Origin: Anaerolinea sp.
Lineage (GTDB): Bacteria; Chloroflexota; Anaerolineae; Anaerolineales; Villigracilaceae
Reading direction: 5' to 3'
Assembly: GCA_020720965.1 (NCBI GenBank)
Contig: DYNS01000184.1
Location: 1-6,249 of the forward strand
DNA: 6,249 bases
The position numbers and the translations under genes were made by a program. Shown piece by piece: positions 4,913 through 6,249 of the stretch (positions are counted from its first letter, which is position 1; each line of letters starts with the position of its first letter). The notes under the pieces were generated by a model. That model saw only the letters and a program-made list of their open reading frames with translations. It did not search any database and was not told the origin of the DNA.

Positions 4913-5941
4913 ATGAGCAAACCCAATCTTCTTTCCCGCGTCTCTGCATCCTTCAGAAAACCCTCCCTGCCTCGGGTGGGTTTTCTGCTTTTGGTGGGCA
5001 TCAGCCTGCTCTTGCCTGCCCTGCCCGCTCACGCCGCCCCCCGCCGGGTGGATACAGACCCTTACTCTCTCATCGCCGCCGTCAATTCCCTCCGCGCCGC
5101 GCATGGGCTTGCGCCCTACAGTATCAACGCCACCCTCATGGCGATTGCCCAACAACACGCCGAATTTATGTCCGTCAATGGCGTTTCGCACTACGGCTAC
5201 GGCGGAACCCGCCCCTATGAACGCGCCCTCAACGCCGGATACCCCCTGGCAGGTGATTTATCCCTCGGCGGCTTCATGTCCGAGAACATCACCGCCGGGG
5301 GCAGCAAATCGGTGCAGGATGCTGTGCAAGAATGGCAGGGAGATGCCCCTCACCTCAACACCATGCTTTCCGCCAATTTGCAAGAAATCGGTGCAGGGGT
5401 CGTAGTTGTAGGCGAGTATGTTTACTACGTCATAGACTGTGCCAAACCCTCCGGCAGTTCCATCTCCTACACCCCTGCCGCCCCCTCCTCTTCCGGCGGC
5501 GGGCTGCTCCCCGGCGTTACCCCTGGCATCGTAGTGATAAACACCCTGCTTCCCAACACCCCGGATTCGGAGGGGAAAATCTACCACAAGGTGCAATCCG
5601 GCGAGACTCTCTGGCTCATTGCTGTCTCTTACGGCATCACCGCCGCTCAAATTCGTCAACTGAACAACATGACCGAAGAGGAAGCCATCTACCCCGGCGA
5701 AACCCTATTGCTGATGCAGTTACCCACCCCCACTGCCACCGCCACCCTCACCCCCACCATCCCCGCCACCTACACACCCTTCCCCACCCTTACGCCCCAG
5801 CCCATCCCAACCGCCACCCCGCAGCCCCTCACCGCTCCCGCCATCCCCAAAGACTCCGGCTTGCTGATAGCCGGGGCAATTTTGCTCGCCGCCCTGGCGC
5901 TGGCGGGCATACTGGCAAAAACCGCCAAAATCACCCGCTAA
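4913..5941 (+). CDS. Surface CAP/SCP-domain protein with LysM and C-terminal membrane anchor
   Basis: This is a 342-residue exported protein. A basic N-terminus and hydrophobic stretch (22-38) form a signal peptide with likely cleavage after AHA (39-41). Residues about 52-176 are a CAP (SCP/PR1-like, YkwD-type) domain: AVNSLRAAHGLAPYSINATL, QQHAEFM with His82, VSHYGYG with His93, SENIT with Glu124, PHLNTML with His147, and EIGAGVVVV. Cavity His and Glu residues are therefore retained. The usual GENIA is SENIT here. A LysM domain follows (about 223-269; YHKVQSGETLWLIAVSYGI, IYPGETLLL), then a Thr/Pro-rich wall-spanning linker (271-312), a membrane helix (about 316-335) and a short basic tail (KTAKITR). 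There is no LPXTG motif, so anchoring is by the helix. Bacterial CAP proteins are secreted or wall-associated with mostly unknown function. The location beside LysM-cohesin proteins suggests an envelope role. Its own promoter-like box upstream may uncouple it from the cohesin genes. Confidence 0.9.
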   Translation: MSKPNLLSRVSASFRKPSLPRVGFLLLVGISLLLPALPAHAAPRRVDTDPYSLIAAVNSLRAAHGLAPYSINATLMAIAQQHAEFMSVNGVSHYGYGGTRPYERALNAGYPLAGDLSLGGFMSENITAGGSKSVQDAVQEWQGDAPHLNTMLSANLQEIGAGVVVVGEYVYYVIDCAKPSGSSISYTPAAPSSSGGGLLPGVTPGIVVINTLLPNTPDSEGKIYHKVQSGETLWLIAVSYGITAAQIRQLNNMTEEEAIYPGETLLLMQLPTPTATATLTPTIPATYTPFPTLTPQPIPTATPQPLTAPAIPKDSGLLIAGAILLAALALAGILAKTAKITR

Positions 5942-5982
5942 ACAATGATGTATGTCCCCCCGTGAGAAGTGACGATTGTTAG

Positions 5983-6010
5983 TTGCCCTCTATTTTTGAG
6001 GTTATATAAT
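5983..6010 (+). promoter_or_regulatory. Promoter of the stand-alone RAM-domain gene
   Basis: TTGCCC (5983-5988; 4 of 6 to TTGACA) and a perfect TATAAT (6005-6010) are 16 nt apart. Transcription would start near 6017, giving a leader of about 37 nt that contains the RBS. This is the best promoter match in the window. The rest of the gap from 5942 to 6053 shows no clear terminator for the upstream gene. Confidence 0.6.
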
Positions 6011-6041
6011 CAATTATCTCTTGCCCGTTAACCAGTCACCG

Positions 6042-6048
6042 AAAGGAA
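6042..6048 (+). promoter_or_regulatory. Ribosome binding site deciding the start at 6054
   Basis: AAAGGAA lies 5 nt before ATG 6054, supporting that start for the truncated right-hand gene. Confidence 0.65.
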
Positions 6049-6053
6049 TCGCC

Positions 6054-6249
6054 ATGCAAGCCTACGTACTCATCAACGCCCGCACGGGTGAAATAAAGGA
6101 CATTTTGCGCCACCTCAGAACCATTGTGGAAGTGAAAACTGCCCAAATGACCTTCGGTCCCTACGATGCCGTTGCCCTGGTGGAAGCCAGCGACCTGGAA
6201 GACCTGGGGCGGGTACTGGCAGGCTCCATTCAGGTCATCCCCGGCATAG
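6054..6249 (+). CDS. Stand-alone Lrp/AsnC ligand-binding (RAM) domain protein, partial
   Basis: The first 65 residues are visible and remain open to the right edge. The sequence begins MQAYVLINARTGEI, continues with a helix (KDILRHLRTI), the strand-turn TAQMTFGPYDAVALVEA (residues 29-45), a second helix (DLEDLGRVL) and SIQVIPGI. This is the alpha/beta ferredoxin-like RAM fold of Lrp/AsnC effector-binding domains, with the hallmark FGPYD turn. No helix-turn-helix precedes it: the ATG has its own RBS and promoter, so it is a small stand-alone RAM protein, which in full is normally about 75-80 residues. These proteins form oligomers that bind amino acids or other small ligands, and may modulate full-length Lrp-type regulators. 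It is probably unrelated in function to the surface genes upstream. Confidence 0.85.
   Translation, partial: MQAYVLINARTGEIKDILRHLRTIVEVKTAQMTFGPYDAVALVEASDLEDLGRVLAGSIQVIPGI

Noticed and set aside
5941..5980. AACAAT / ATTGTT inverted repeat as a terminator after the CAP gene
   Set aside because: Only 6 AT-rich base pairs around a 28-nt loop and no T-tract; too weak to call.

Overview
The window looks like part of a chromosome from a GC-rich bacterium, most plausibly Chloroflexota (Anaerolineae-like). This is an inference from style: non-cellulosomal cohesin and dockerin modules, secreted proteins with Pro/Thr-rich 'TPTP' linkers, LysM domains with cysteines near their ends, a C-terminal membrane anchor without a sortase motif, and two genes with a -10-like box exactly 6 nt before the ATG (possible leaderless mRNAs). 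No rRNA, tRNA, transposase, integrase or CRISPR array was seen.

Layout. On the minus strand, 1516 down to 1, lie a family 2 glycosyltransferase and, directly after its stop codon, the start of an alpha/beta-hydrolase-like protein that runs off the left edge. They form a two-gene operon, probably for a surface glycan or glycolipid. A 144-nt divergent intergenic region (1517-1660) separates it from a plus-strand block of four exported proteins. These are (i) a secreted protein with a cohesin-like domain, a carboxypeptidase-regulatory-like domain and a dockerin (1661-2707); (ii) a secreted protein with two different cohesins and two LysM domains (2806-4365); (iii) a small lipoprotein that is one cohesin on a lipid anchor (4384-4878); and (iv) a CAP/SCP-domain protein with a LysM domain and a C-terminal membrane helix (4913-5941). 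After a 112-nt gap with a good promoter, a stand-alone Lrp/AsnC ligand-binding (RAM) protein starts at 6054 and runs off the right edge.

How the genes may work together. The four plus-strand genes look like a compact cell-envelope adhesion module. LysM domains can hold protein (ii) on peptidoglycan, the lipid anchor holds protein (iii) at the membrane, and protein (i) carries the only dockerin, which could dock onto one of four cohesin copies nearby. The cohesins fall into two paralogous types: type A in (ii) N-terminal half and (iii), type B in (i) and (ii) C-terminal half. This implies local duplication and shuffling. No carbohydrate-degrading enzyme is present, so this is not a classical cellulosome locus. 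Cohesin-dockerin pairing within the locus is a hypothesis.
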